Made by a program: the position numbers and the translations under genes. Positions 23,687 to 36,084 of a stretch of 64,000 bases of DNA are shown here, piece after piece. The notes beneath the pieces are model-generated. The model was not told where the DNA came from and ran no database searches. It saw only the letters and a list, made by a program, of their open reading frames with translations. Source of the DNA: Promerops cafer (lineage: Eukaryota; Chordata; Aves; Passeriformes; Nectariniidae); assembly GCA_013398275.1 (NCBI GenBank), contig VZSE01002491.1:868001-932000 (forward strand). Direction: 5' to 3'. Positions within the stretch are counted from its first letter, which is position 1; each line of letters starts with the position of its first letter.

Positions 23687-26600
23687 TTAATTTTTGCTTG
23701 ACTATTTTTGCTTGACAAACAGAACTATTTTGGCTGATTTAAGACATTTTGAAAACCTGCAAGATCTCTAGCACACTGAAGATGACTTGTCTTGGGCTGG
23801 GAAAGTCAGGAGTTACTAACTAAAGATTTTTTTTCTTTTATTTGTGAGATGTTTTAAGCAGTAAGATTAATTTTATGAAAATGGAACTCTGTGAAATGCT
23901 AGGAAGTATTTCAAGGTTTTGTTCAGAATTTATCTTTTAAAGGAGATTAATAATTTCTTCCCTTCTCCCTCATTTAGTTTGTAGGAATAGATCTCACAGT
24001 AGCAAATTTTACTTCTTGGCCATCCAGTCCTCTGTACCCTGCAAGCTATTTTTTGAACAAGCTGTTATAGATATTAGTCTTACAATGTCTCTATGTCTGA
24101 TAAGAAAGGGAAAGATGAGTACAGGCATGCAGCTGAACTAACTGGAAGACAGAAAAAGAGAAAGCAAAGCTCTTTTGCACTGTGGCTGTAGAGATGGCTG
24201 AGCGTTTAATGTTGGGCATTAGTACTTAGCACTTAAATGTATGCTTGAACTGTAATTTCTAGTTACTGGAAGATTTTCTGGCTGAGGAAGTGGGTGTGTG
24301 TCTGGCAAGTGTCCTTCAAACTTGTGTCACAAGAGAGAAACTATCTTCTGACCTGTTTGAAGTTTGATTTTTTTTCAAATACACTTGTAAATTTTTAGCT
24401 GAAATACTGAACATATGTTTGAATTCTGTTCATCTTTTCTTTGGCTGATAAAGAGAAAAGAGTAAAATGAAAACAGTTTTTCTTTTTAATAAGGGAGGAT
24501 TAATTTTTCTACCTAGCGGAAAAGTATTGAGTTATGCTATTTCATATGAAAGTCAGTTCTCAGTAATGAAAGTGTTTTTTCTTTTATGTGATAAGATGGG
24601 CGGACTATAAAGTAGCTATAAAAAAAGAGGAATAGGAAATATATTGCTATAAAGAGCAACACCGTGTGCTTTTTGTTAGAATTGTTTTGTAAAACCGACT
24701 TGCTGGAAGTAATCCACAAATAGGCTTAAAAATAAGCCTCAGAATTTTATTCTGAATATCTCATCAACAACAATAAGGAGAACATTATGCATATTGACAG
24801 AGACAAATCTTTGTGTCAAGTATTCACTGTAGTTTCAGAGCTGTTGCATTTTTAAGTGTGTTTGCAAAGCATCTTCGGACCTCTATTTTGACCTCTTATG
24901 TGAAGGTTTCCCATGATTTCTATTCATTAACATGAAAAAGGCAATCAACCACATACATTTAGATAACCAAAGCTACAAGGAGCATCTGTTTTCCAGACAT
25001 CTCTGTGTTGTACGTGACCTATGGTCTGATTTGGCTGAAATCTGATAGCGTTGTATAATTTCACATGCCATCATTAGAACATTCCTCCGAGGGGAAAAGG
25101 AACAGGCCCCGAGCCTGGGAGCGGCATCTTTGGGTGATCTTCCTGCTCTTAAGGGAGCTCCAGGCAGAATCACATCCAGCACGTGTGTAACAGTGCCCTG
25201 AGGATGGGCACACAGGCTTTGGTGGGCAGGCATGAGCTGGCCTGCACGCTGAGCACACAGGAGCCCTGTAGCAGTGCTAAAGCAATGCTCAGCACATCCC
25301 AGGGCAAGGTTTAATAGCTGTGGTTCAGTCAACCACAGCAACAGTCTCAGCACGTGGGTTGCACAATGATTTGCAAAGGCACGCAGAGACATCCCCTCCT
25401 CTGGCTGCACCAGGCCTACACATGCAGAGAGAACGGAGACCACGTGCATGTCAGCCAGCACCATGATGCATTAGGAGCAGATCAATAGATCTACTGTTAG
25501 GTGCTGAGCCTCCTACATCTTCAACAAACGTGCTCTGAAGTTTTGACTCCGAGTAGGTCTAATGGGGTGCTCTGAACCAAACGTCTCTGGCACACGTGTG
25601 GTTAGAAACTGTCTGATGTTATGTTTGGGTGCTGTGGTTTGGACCCCCACATGGGGATGGAGCACATTTGGGGAGCACCTGGTGTGGGGCTTGAGATTTA
25701 GCTTCTCTGAAGGAAATACAGTTTGTATATACAAGCCCCATTCCTTTTATGCAACAATGTGCAGCAAGTATGACCGACTAGGGAATTTGATTCGAAACTG
25801 CTTTAAGGGTTCAAGCCAAAATCTCAGTGTAGACACAGCCTAATTAATTTTCTAATTATATTTGCTCACTTGTTCAACATTTCCTTCAGATCAACAAGAT
25901 GTGTACAATTTATGTCCAACTCAAAATCCAGTGTCATTCCATATGCTTTCTCTTGAAAGAGCATGTTAGAGCAGTTTGAAAGAATGGGCCATAATGAGGT
26001 GGAAAAATCCAAATTTTTATTTCAATGCCTTTCTCTGGGAAGTAACGTGAGTTGTATCAATATGAATTTTACTTACGTTGTGAAGCTGCATATGTAATGG
26101 ATTTAAATTCCAGGGAAGCAACTCAAGCTATCAGAAGTCCTGAAATTGTGGCTACGACTGCAACACGATTGTTCACACAAACTTATAAATTATGTTATAT
26201 TTTGGTGAATTTTTCCAAGTGGTATATAGAGGAGGTTGGACAAAGAAAGTGATTTGAATGCAAAACCTACTCAAGCTTCTTGAATGCTTAGCAGCCTCTA
26301 CCTTTACAAACCTGGGAAAAATGCAACAGCAGAAGATTTAAAAGTATATGTTTTAATTGAAACCATAATTTCTAATCAACACCAAGAGTTATGCCTAGTA
26401 TGAAAGGAATGCAAATTATATCCACTGATGCTGAAACAAGAAGGAATAAACTAGAAAACAAGTTTCAAGCTAGTCCTTTTTTCTGTGATCCACATCAGAT
26501 CCAAGTCAGTAATGTCTGAAAGCTGTTATCACTGGGATGACTGTTCCCTGATACAGGTGATGTGAGGCTGATTTCTCTGAAGACTGATGTGTGTATCACA

Positions 26601-29600
26601 AAACTCCAACCCACTTTCACCACACCTAACAAGGAACCCAGGTATCCGGACAGTAACCAGGTGGAGGAGCATAGAGACAGGAAATGCCTTCTTATCCTGC
26701 CGATGGTTTCATCTGAGGCAGAATGGTGAGGACACACACAGACCTGCAGTACCGAAATACTCGGCATCGCACCTTCTCTCTGAGTTAAGGTCTCACGGCT
26801 CTCCCAATCTCTCACCTTTCACAGCTATGCCATTCCTTTTGTAAAACAAATAAATTATTTATTTGCACACAGGTTGCATGAAAATTGAATAATAGAGTAA
26901 TACTTTAAAGCAGTTTATCAATCTTTAGTACTATCCAGTGAAGTTCAAGGGTAGTAGTCGTAAACATTTTTCATAAGTTCCAAAATAAAAAGCATATCTG
27001 TAAGAGTAACTCTTACCTCCCATGCAAATCCTCCAATGCAGACTATAAAAAAATAGGAAAAGGGGGAGAAAACATCTATGTAACATCACAATAAAATAAA
27101 TTCCAAAATTTTGCCTCATATTTAGTACTTTTATGATCTGACATGAGGCAATTCTAGGTTCACATCCCAATACAGGAAGATAAAAGTCTTTAACCCATGT
27201 TGTCTACAGGTCTGGTGGCAGAATTATTATGTTGACGTCACCACTCCAGATGACAGAAATCTAATGTGTTACCAACCAAACAAATATAAAAGGGAAAGAT
27301 TAAAAAAAAAAAAGCACCATAAATAATCTTCTGTAGCAATATTGAAAGTGTTTTGAAGCAACAGTTCATTCGTTACTCAGAAAGCTGGAGGCTGCAAAGG
27401 TCTCCTAGATTACCATAGTAACTAAAAGAATAATTTAAATCTGCCTTTTAAAGGGTTGTAAATAATGCAAGTGTAATATCAGTCTCTGCTCATTGCCATT
27501 TCACATGCTTCAGAAGACAATTTGAAGAAGACTGTGGTACCACCATTCCTCTTGTAAGGAATTCCAGCATAATAAAACCTTGTGTCCAAATCTCTCCCTT
27601 TCTCTGTTGGTTTTTTTGTGGATCTATCGTATGAGAAATGAGAACTTGTACAACAAGCTTCATTTACATGTCTCTTTGGGAACCTGAAATGGTTGCAGAT
27701 ATCCACTTCTCTGTTTGTCCAAAAAACCATCATCCTAAAGGACTGAGAATATGAATCAGACTCTCTCTCTGTGCATATATGCACCAAATGTTGAAGGATC
27801 TTCTGGAACCATTACAGTGCTAGTACACAGCTGCAAAACTGCGTGTAAAGGTCTTCTGCATTATCTGCAAGAGTGGGAACACACAACTAAATGGGTGCTG
27901 CTTTCAATATTATTAAAAATATTACCAGAGAAAATATTTCAGGTGGGGATTTAAATACACAGATGAAATGGCACTGATGATCTTGTACAGACTGCTATAG
28001 GAAAAAAGGGATATAAAATTCTGATCTTGAGTGCTGGAATGAAAAATATAGCAGGCCAAGAAATTCCTGAAGAACCACAAAGATAACCTTTTTTGTGATG
28101 CAGAAAGTAGATACTTTTGACTCCCTTTGACTACAATCACATGGTTCTGTATGTCCTGGGTCAACTTCTCATTGTCACGGTAATCATGATAGGAATGAGA
28201 AAAATGTCTTCTGAAAGCAAGCTGAAAATTATTAGCAAATTGAGTAAAATGATGCCTAGAAATTATTTTTTTTAGCAAACAACCTATACACATTTTTGTC
28301 TCATCTAACTACAGGGGTGGCCCTCTTCAGATAGAGACAAAACCAGTATATATCCTTAAGACAGCCCAGCATGTATGGAGATCTGGACAAAACTGTTTTC
28401 TTTCCAGAATCTCTGTCACTCACATTCATCTTTCCCCTGGAGAATACATGTTTTCTCAAGTCCCTCATTGTATCTGTGCTTTCTGGCTCTGGCTTAGTAT
28501 ATTGCTTGTTAACTTCTTTGCAGGGCCTAGAAATAAAGTCTTCCTTTTGCTTAGACTTCTCTTGAGCCCAGGCAGCCTGATGCACTGAGAATATATACCT
28601 GTGGTGTGTATGCCAAGGCTGTTTGGACATGATCCAGACAGCTTTTATGTCTTGTCCTCAGGGGAAATGTGTCATTGCTGCCTTTTGTTCCTGACATGTG
28701 AGGCACCATCTCAGGAAACCTATACCTAAGATAGAAAACCAGTAATATTTACCACTAGTATTTGCTGTATTTATTGCAGGCTCAATGGGACCAAGTAGGA
28801 AAATCCTTTAGTATAGACATATGCATCCATATCAAAAGACAGGGAAGGAAAAGGATGGTGTGACAGACAATCTTTTCATATATATTCAATACAAAGAAGA
28901 AACTTATGTGCAGATTATTCAGGCACAAGTCTGTGTTTGTATTGCAGTATCGGTAGGAAGTGTGTACAAACTCTATGATAGTTCAGGCTGGGAAAGTGTA
29001 GAAGAAATCAGGTGGTATAGGATTGGTGTTAGTCCTTACTAAAATAGACAAGACCCATGTAGGTCAGCATAGAAGCCTTAGAAGAGAACACACATAGTTC
29101 TAATCAATAACACAAACAAGAGGATTTACTTTAATTTCTGACTTGATAGCATTCTCTTAAATGAATATAATCCTTAGCCTACTAAACTTCAGTCTAACAT
29201 TATATTGAATTCATAGCACTTGCTTTGCACTTTGAGGAGGCAAAGTGCTGTGAAGTATTGATCATGCAGCAAAAAGATGGCATTGAGTATTTAAAAAGAC
29301 TGTGGTGGTTTTCCTTGGGAGTAAAAAAGTATCAGTCTCGCAGGTCTTGTTTTTGGCAATGAGAAAATGAAGCCCAAAATTCAGATCTCCCCCAAGTTAG
29401 TAATTCCATATAATCCTCAGTTTTCCAAATTTATTAGAAAGATCAATAACAGAAATAGTTCTGTAACAACCCCCTCAGTTTATACACAGTGCATTCTTTT
29501 ATTATCCAGTGATTTCATATCCATTTTGCCTGACTCATTTTTCCTGCGGTGCCACTCTTACTTTGTATTATCATTCCAGGAGATTAAATTTGCTTTGCAG

Positions 29601-30037
29601 AGAACTCAAGTGCCACAGCAATGGGACATTTACTAATGGTGAGTAAAACAACACAATAAGAAGGGCTAAATTCTGATGACCTTTGTTATTACCTAGGAAT
29701 TCACATGGTTGCCATTTCTAGCTGCAGCTGGATTTGGAATCCAGTTTTAAATCCAATGAGAACTTACAGAAATATTCTTATATAATTTCAACCCTACCTA
29801 GCTCCCTTAAGACATGTTGCTCTACAAAAAAAAAAACAAAAACATTCCTTTAAAGATGAGTGATTTATCTATAAGATTAAGTCAAATGAATTTATATTGT
29901 ATATTTATCTAAGATAACATAGCCTACCATCACAAACCACAACTGAACTTGCCATGGTGCGGTACCATGTTCCCATAATGCTTCCAGGAGAAACAAGTTT
30001 CACAGATGCATTTTTTAAAGTTGGATTTGTTGGTTTT
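23687..30037. other. Gene-free stretch
   Basis: AT-rich sequence without a recognised gene or repeat. A perfect CRE palindrome, TGACGTCA, is at 27,233-27,240. A GC-richer patch at 25,080-25,460 gives a 163-codon minus-strand frame (24,973-25,464) that I do not recognise. The segment 29,580-29,638 lies between a good TCATTCCAG acceptor and an ATG|GTGAGTAA donor; one frame is open, without corroboration. A 12-base A run is at 27,302-27,313. Confidence 0.55.
27233..27240. promoter_or_regulatory. Perfect CRE palindrome TGACGTCA
   Basis: The full 8-base consensus for CREB/ATF dimers, in otherwise AT-rich gene-free sequence. CpG-containing sites of this kind are depleted in vertebrate genomes, so a perfect copy is mildly notable. 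No promoter context is visible, and an 8-base match can occur by chance about once in 65 kb. Confidence 0.25.
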
Positions 30038-30050
30038 GGGGGGGGGGGGG
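30038..30050. repeat. Run of 13 G
   Basis: A pure G homopolymer followed directly by a (TTTG)n-like tract (30,051-30,085). It sits exactly at the left boundary of the segment that is repeated after the single N. Homopolymer G runs are a common cause of read drop-out and contig ends. Confidence 0.95.
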
Positions 30051-31185
30051 TTTGTTTGTTTGTTTTTGTTTTTGGTTTTGTTTTCCAATAAGGCTCTTCT
30101 TAAATTTTTAGCATAAACAAGATTATAATGTAGGTAAGTAGAGGACTTCCACTGTTAAATTCCTTTGCATTATGTTGGTTAAAAAAAAAAGGACACTCAA
30201 CAAAACATATGAGAGAAGAGCCAAAGATAAAATGCTCTTCAGATTTGCAAAAAAAAAAAAGAAGAGGACAGTTAAGTATCAAGGCATATATTCAACATAC
30301 TTAAGGCACTGTTTGTACCCTACATGCTGTAAATTTGGTCCAGAATAGCCAAATCACAATTAGAAATAGGATGCTGCCAAATCAGATTTTTATTCCATAT
30401 GTAACATCTGTACAAGATGTGAGATCAAGTACAAGATTTCCCTGTTTACTGACACATATTCTGTAAGTTAACCTACAGATGTGCTGCTTCTCCACAGTGC
30501 AGTGTTGAATTCATCCACGTGAAAGCATTTATATGAATTGTACAATAGTGGTGAATTATGTAGATGTGAAAGCATGTATCACTTTCCCATCTGTTGCTTC
30601 ACTTTGTATTTCTCTATTGATTTGGAAATAAAAACTCTTCTGGTATTGCTCAAATAGTTGCTTAGTTCCAATTCCATGTTCTGCCAGGGTCACCCAGTGT
30701 GATTGTCTCATCTGCAGCTCCTAACTGGTTGCGAAGAGCCTTTTCTCTCTGATTGCAGGTAGATTTCTAATACCCAGTTCAGATGGTAATTGGAACTGGG
30801 GCACTCAGAATCACCTGGCTGTGAGTCTGCTTCTTGCAGTTGGGAAACTTCTGCTTTATTTTATTTTATTTTATTTTATTTTAATGGATTAAAACATTTA
30901 AACGGGTTAGCTGCCTCTTGTTTTCAACAGTCATTTTTCATGTCAGAATTTACATTACTTACTTCATTAAGTCAGGTCATGAGGTTATGCAGGGCACAAA
31001 ATTAGAAGACCTAGAGCCCAACTAGAACTTAATCTGGTTACTGCCACAAAAGATAATAAAAAATGTTTCTATAAATGCATTAGCAAGAAAAGGAGGACTA
31101 AGGAGAATCTCCATTCTTTATTGGATGTGAAGGGAAACATAATGACTAAGGATGAGGAAAAGCCTGATGTACTTAATGCTTTTTT
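30049..31185 (+). repeat. 1.1 kb direct duplication, copy A
   Basis: This block reappears at 31,187-32,353 with an offset of 1,138 bases, rising to 1,168 after the pentamer repeat. By eye the copies differ only by one substitution (A at 30,262, T at 31,400), by the number of TTTTA units, and by one base next to that repeat. It includes the 5' part of the CR1 copy completed after copy B, from about 30,969 onward. Such identity over unconstrained sequence points to the same locus assembled twice (see findings). Confidence 0.95.
30855..30883. repeat. (TTTTA)5 microsatellite, copy A
   Basis: Five TTTTA units preceded by TTTA. The equivalent tract in copy B has eleven units, so this is a length-variable pentamer repeat. 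Confidence 0.95.
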
Positions 31186-31186
31186 N
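31186..31186. other. Single-N assembly junction
   Basis: One N separates copy A (ending in a T run) from copy B (starting GGTTTGTTTG). It looks like a scaffold join of unknown size between two contigs that actually overlap, because the sequence on its left reappears 1.17 kb later and the sequence on its right is the sequence seen 1.14 kb earlier. Confidence 0.9.
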
Positions 31187-32353
31187 GGTTTGTTTGTTTG
31201 TTTTTGTTTTTGGTTTTGTTTTCCAATAAGGCTCTTCTTAAATTTTTAGCATAAACAAGATTATAATGTAGGTAAGTAGAGGACTTCCACTGTTAAATTC
31301 CTTTGCATTATGTTGGTTAAAAAAAAAAGGACACTCAACAAAACATATGAGAGAAGAGCCAAAGATAAAATGCTCTTCAGATTTGCAAAAAAAAAAAAGT
31401 AGAGGACAGTTAAGTATCAAGGCATATATTCAACATACTTAAGGCACTGTTTGTACCCTACATGCTGTAAATTTGGTCCAGAATAGCCAAATCACAATTA
31501 GAAATAGGATGCTGCCAAATCAGATTTTTATTCCATATGTAACATCTGTACAAGATGTGAGATCAAGTACAAGATTTCCCTGTTTACTGACACATATTCT
31601 GTAAGTTAACCTACAGATGTGCTGCTTCTCCACAGTGCAGTGTTGAATTCATCCACGTGAAAGCATTTATATGAATTGTACAATAGTGGTGAATTATGTA
31701 GATGTGAAAGCATGTATCACTTTCCCATCTGTTGCTTCACTTTGTATTTCTCTATTGATTTGGAAATAAAAACTCTTCTGGTATTGCTCAAATAGTTGCT
31801 TAGTTCCAATTCCATGTTCTGCCAGGGTCACCCAGTGTGATTGTCTCATCTGCAGCTCCTAACTGGTTGCGAAGAGCCTTTTCTCTCTGATTGCAGGTAG
31901 ATTTCTAATACCCAGTTCAGATGGTAATTGGAACTGGGGCACTCAGAATCACCTGGCTGTGAGTCTGCTTCTTGCAGTTGGGAAACTTCTGCTTTATTTT
32001 ATTTTATTTTATTTTATTTTATTTTATTTTATTTTATTTTATTTTATTTTATTGGATTAAAACATTTAAACGGGTTAGCTGCCTCTTGTTTTCAACAGTC
32101 ATTTTTCATGTCAGAATTTACATTACTTACTTCATTAAGTCAGGTCATGAGGTTATGCAGGGCACAAAATTAGAAGACCTAGAGCCCAACTAGAACTTAA
32201 TCTGGTTACTGCCACAAAAGATAATAAAAAATGTTTCTATAAATGCATTAGCAAGAAAAGGAGGACTAAGGAGAATCTCCATTCTTTATTGGATGTGAAG
32301 GGAAACATAATGACTAAGGATGAGGAAAAGCCTGATGTACTTAATGCTTTTTT
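31187..32353 (+). repeat. 1.1 kb direct duplication, copy B
   Basis: Near-identical to 30,049-31,185. At its right end this copy runs on smoothly into the CR1 reverse transcriptase region, whereas copy A stops at the N. It therefore represents the continuous version of the locus. Confidence 0.95.
31993..32051. repeat. (TTTTA)11 microsatellite, copy B
   Basis: Eleven TTTTA units preceded by TTTA, against five units in copy A, a 30-base difference. If the two copies are haplotypes of one locus, these are two alleles of a polymorphic repeat. Confidence 0.95.
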
Positions 32354-33515
32354 TGCCTCAGTCTTTAGTAGTAAGCAGTTGTTCTCTGGGCACCCAGCCC
32401 TCTGAGCTGGAAGATGAGGAGCAGAACGAAGCACCCATAATCCAAGGGAAAATGGTCAGTGACGTGCTATACCACTTAGACACACCAGTTTATGGGCCAC
32501 AATGGCATGCATCCCAGGGTATTGAGGGAATTGGCAGAAGTGTTCACTGAACCACTTCCCATCCTGTATCATCAGTCCCGGCTAACTGGAGACGTTCCAG
32601 TTGACTGCAGGCTACCCAGTGTGACACCCAGCTGTAAGAAGGATTGGAAGGACGAGCCAGGGAACTATAGACTTGTCAGCATGACCCAGATATTGGGGAA
32701 GGTCATGGAGCAGATCATCCTGAGTACCATGTGCTGCATGCACCACACGCGAGGCAGCCAAGGGATCAGGCCCAGCCGCCATTGGTTCATGAAGGGTAGG
32801 TCCTCCTTGACCAACCTGATCTCATCCTGTGACAAGGTGATCCGTCTAGTGGATAAGAGAAAGGCTGTGGATGTTGTTTACCTGTACTCTAGTAAAGCCC
32901 TTGACACTGCTTCCCACAGCATTCTCCTGGAAAATAAAGCTGCTCATGGCTTGGACAGGTGCGGTGATTGTCTCTGTACTCGGCACTGGTGAGGCCACAC
33001 CTCCAATTCTGTGTTCAGTTCTGGGCCCCTCACTACAAAAAAGACACTGAGGTGTTGGAGCGTGTCAGCTGAACGTCAGCGTGTCAATGAAGCTGGTGAA
33101 GGCTCTCAAGCACAAGTCCTGTGAAGAGCAGCTGAGTGGGCTGGGGTTCTTCCGCTGGAGAAAAGGAGGTTCAGGGAAGACTTTATCACTCTCTGCATCA
33201 CCTGAAAGGAAGGAGTAGCCAGGCCAGGGTCGCTCTCCCAGGCAACCAACAACAGGCCAAGATGAAATGGCCTCAAGGCGTGCCAGGGGAGGTTTAGATT
33301 GAATATTAAAAATCTCTTCATGGAAAGGGTTGTCAAGCATTGGAACTGGCTGCCCATGGTTGAGTCACCATCCCTGGATGGCATTTAAAAGACTGTAGAT
33401 GTGATGCTTAGGTACATGGTTTATTGGTGGACTCAGAAGTGTTAGGTTAGCAGGTGGACTTAGGGATCTTAAAGGTCTCTTTGAAACCTAAATGATTCCA
33501 TGATTCTATGATTAT
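32137..33515 (+). mobile_element. CR1 LINE with internal deletion, plus strand
   Basis: A 5'-truncated CR1 retrotransposon. From about 32,180 it matches the ORF2 region ahead of the reverse transcriptase (GAGCCCAACTAGAACTTAAT), then TTTGCCTCAGTCTTTAGTAG, then the reverse transcriptase. Near 32,965 the sequence jumps from just after RT motif A to the region reading YSALVRPHL, so the rest of the palm domain with its FADD-type active site is missing. The remainder (GGTTTAGATTGAATATT, CATTGGAACTGGCTGCCC, GTGGACTTAGGGATCTTAAA) runs to terminal ATTCTATG-like units at about 33,495-33,515. The subtype resembles the 16.8 kb copy in its coding part but has a different 3' tail. The element cannot move itself. 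Confidence 0.93.
32492..32992 (+). pseudogene. CR1 reverse transcriptase fragment, inactive
   Basis: An open frame of 166 codons covering the fingers and the start of the palm of a CR1-type reverse transcriptase. Visible landmarks are HPRVLRELAEV (residues 7-17), PGNYRLVSM (56-64, matching the NYRPVSL-type block), KGRSSLTNLI (101-110) and the motif A region VVYLYSSKALDTASHS (128-143). In active LINEs motif A begins with a catalytic aspartate. Here that position (residue 132, codon 32,885-32,887) is Tyr, so the enzyme would be dead. The upstream part, ending around PIIQGKMVSDVLYHLD, is in another frame, so a frameshift lies near 32,490. The last residues run into the internal deletion at about 32,965. 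Confidence 0.9.
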
Positions 33516-35339
33516 GTTGGTTTTGTACCTTCTTGCTTCAAGACATTCTGACCTGTTTTTTCACACCGTAACTGAGGCTCAGGTAGATAGGAGGGCACCT
33601 ACGCTTGTCAATGCATTGCATGTAGAAGGAAATTAATAATTTAAACTTTATTCATTTGCAGAAGTAATGTATAGGTAAAAAGTTCTGACATAATTCCTGT
33701 GAAGTTGTGCCAGTAGCTCTAAGGATCGGTTACGTATTCATTGAGCATATCCCTATAAGAGTCATTTGCACATTTTAAAAAATTGCTATAGTTTATAAGG
33801 CACTTGGATATCTGGATTCATTCTCTAGTTCAAATTATAAACAATAAAAATATTTGCATATTTTTCCTGGAAAATTTTAAAATCAAAGTTCTTAAACAGC
33901 TATCATTCTTAGACATTAAATAGGAGAAATGCTGAAAAATGTATACTAAATTGCAGAATAAATCTCTATTCCAGAAAAAAACCCCAAACCTACAAAAAAC
34001 CCAAGAAAAAAACCATGTGTTCTTAAATTCATCTCTGTTCAGCAAACCATTTAAACATACCAAGGCTCCACTGGAACTTCAAAACATACTTAAGTGGTCT
34101 GAGAAATAGTGATAAATTTAAACAAATCCTTAAAGTTTAGTGCTTTGTTGAAACAGAATTCAGTGTTGCAATTCCCACTCTGTAAATTATTAAATAGATG
34201 TAGGTGAAACTGTAAAGTATGAACTTTAGGAACCTTTCTAATAGGTCAAAGAAAACTTCTCTGGCAAGAACTAACAATATTTAAAAATATGTGAGCTGTC
34301 ATTTTAAGGACTTAAATGTTTTGGTTACATTTAGGTACAAAAATGGTATTTTAAAATGGCATGTGGTGAAATAGATACACAATGAAGTTTTGTATAAAAA
34401 CAAAATAACATTATTTTAAAAATACAACTTCTTTAGCAGAGAACCTACAGCACTAACTTCTGCCCTGTTTTGTATCATGTCATGGCCATAGGACTATGTC
34501 TGATTTCTTGATGCTCTGAATTTAGGTGAATGTAGTCTGGGTGTAAGTCCTATTTTAATGCACACCTGGTTGGGTAATTGCTGTTGTCTCTACTGGCCTT
34601 AAAAAGCAATAGGGTAAAGCACACCTGAAATATGTTCTCCTATATGTGAGTTGTCAAAACATTTGGATCTTAGCAAATGACAATGTGTTTTAGGCTAAAG
34701 CTTAGGATCTACATATAAAGCATCGAGCTGGAAAATAAATACAATTGGTTAATTCTAACCAGGAAATGTTTGCTGGATAATTTGCATGAGGAAAAAAAAA
34801 ATGAACTTCAAAGAGAAGGATTATTTTCTTTTTAAATCTTCTTAATGCAGTATGCCTCCTCCCAAAGGGAATGACTCATTATAAGACCTTCTATTGACAA
34901 AGAATAGTTAATTGTCACTCTAAAAATTACCCTGTTGTTTATGTATATCTCATTAGAATCTGATTACACTCCATTTGCCTAAACAGGCAATGGTAGCACC
35001 AATATTCATCTGTGAAACTCTGAAAGAGCTAATTACCCAAAGCTTAGACTAATTGTCAGCATAAAGGACAGAGAACACGGCTTTGAAGTAGAAAGTGTTA
35101 AGAGAAACTGCCAGTTGTCCAAAGATAGCCACTTGGATATGTAGATCAACAAGATCCCATTAGCATGCAAAGCTTTTACTGGGCAGAAAGCCACCCTGGT
35201 TAAAAAATTAAATGAGGAAATGAGAAAATAGAAAATCAATTTGTAAAGACTCAGGTGGGGAAACAAAATAATTAATGACAGGGATTAAAAGTAGCAAGTA
35301 AAGACATAGTTACTTACTGGAGTAGTAGCAGGCAACCGG
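33516..35339. other. Gene-free stretch
   Basis: AT-rich sequence with many A-rich stretches. I see no recognised repeat, exon or RNA gene, and no open frame above 77 codons. Confidence 0.6.
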
Positions 35340-35475
35340 ATTAAATGCAGTAAAAGGGCACTTTACATAAATATTAGGAGGAAAAGCAAGGAAGAATCTC
35401 ACCTCAAGTACACATGAAATACGATAGGTAAACACTGGAACAGATTTCTGGTATTTGGAACAAAGGGATTATGTA
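35340..35475 (+). mobile_element. Possible very old CR1-like relic
   Basis: The order TAAATATTAGGAGGAAAA, GAAGAATCTCACCTC and AAACACTGGAACAGATTTCT recalls the ORF2 end of old CR1/L3-type elements (attaggaagaa ... gcactggaacagattgcc). Nothing recognisable follows, and identity is low. It may be chance. Confidence 0.3.
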
Positions 35476-36084
35476 TCCATGTGAGAGAGAGGGAGAAAAA
35501 AATCACCTGCAAGAAAGCTAGCAGGCCAGGTTCTGCTGAAATCAAACTTCAGTCCTAACAGAGTTAGGCAAGAACCTGTCTTCAGCTGCTAATAAGGCAT
35601 CTTCCTAGGTTGTGGGTAATTCCAGAAGAATATTGTCAAAGTTGCATCAGTTTTGAAAAGTTTGAAAGGACTTGTTAAATAACTAACGGCCTTATTCTTA
35701 ACCACAGCAAAGAGATTTCTAATTTTGGATCTTATTAGCAAAAATTAGAGGTCAAAATACAATTAAGATCTGTCAACACAGCATCCACATAAGTAGTTAC
35801 TACAGCTCTTTTGCTGGGGAGTTTGTGACTGTGTTTTCTCCTTTGTTTTGAAAACTGTGTGATTCCAAGTGCTACAGACAACTGTCTTCACGTGACAGCC
35901 ATTGATTCCTTCAAAGCTTCCCAGTCAATACAGCAATAACACTTGGATTTAAAAGAACTTCCACTGTAGGAAATTAACATTGCACCAATTAAAAACTGAC
36001 TTGCTGATTGATCTCCAGATGTTATTGTTTAATGAAAAGACATAAATAAAATAAGTTATTGTCATTATTTTTTCCCCCAGGAAC

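Noticed and set aside
24973..25464. 163-codon minus-strand open frame
   Set aside because: It lies in a GC-richer patch where stop codons are rarer. It shows no domain, signal peptide or family motif, and no splice signals or promoter nearby support a gene.
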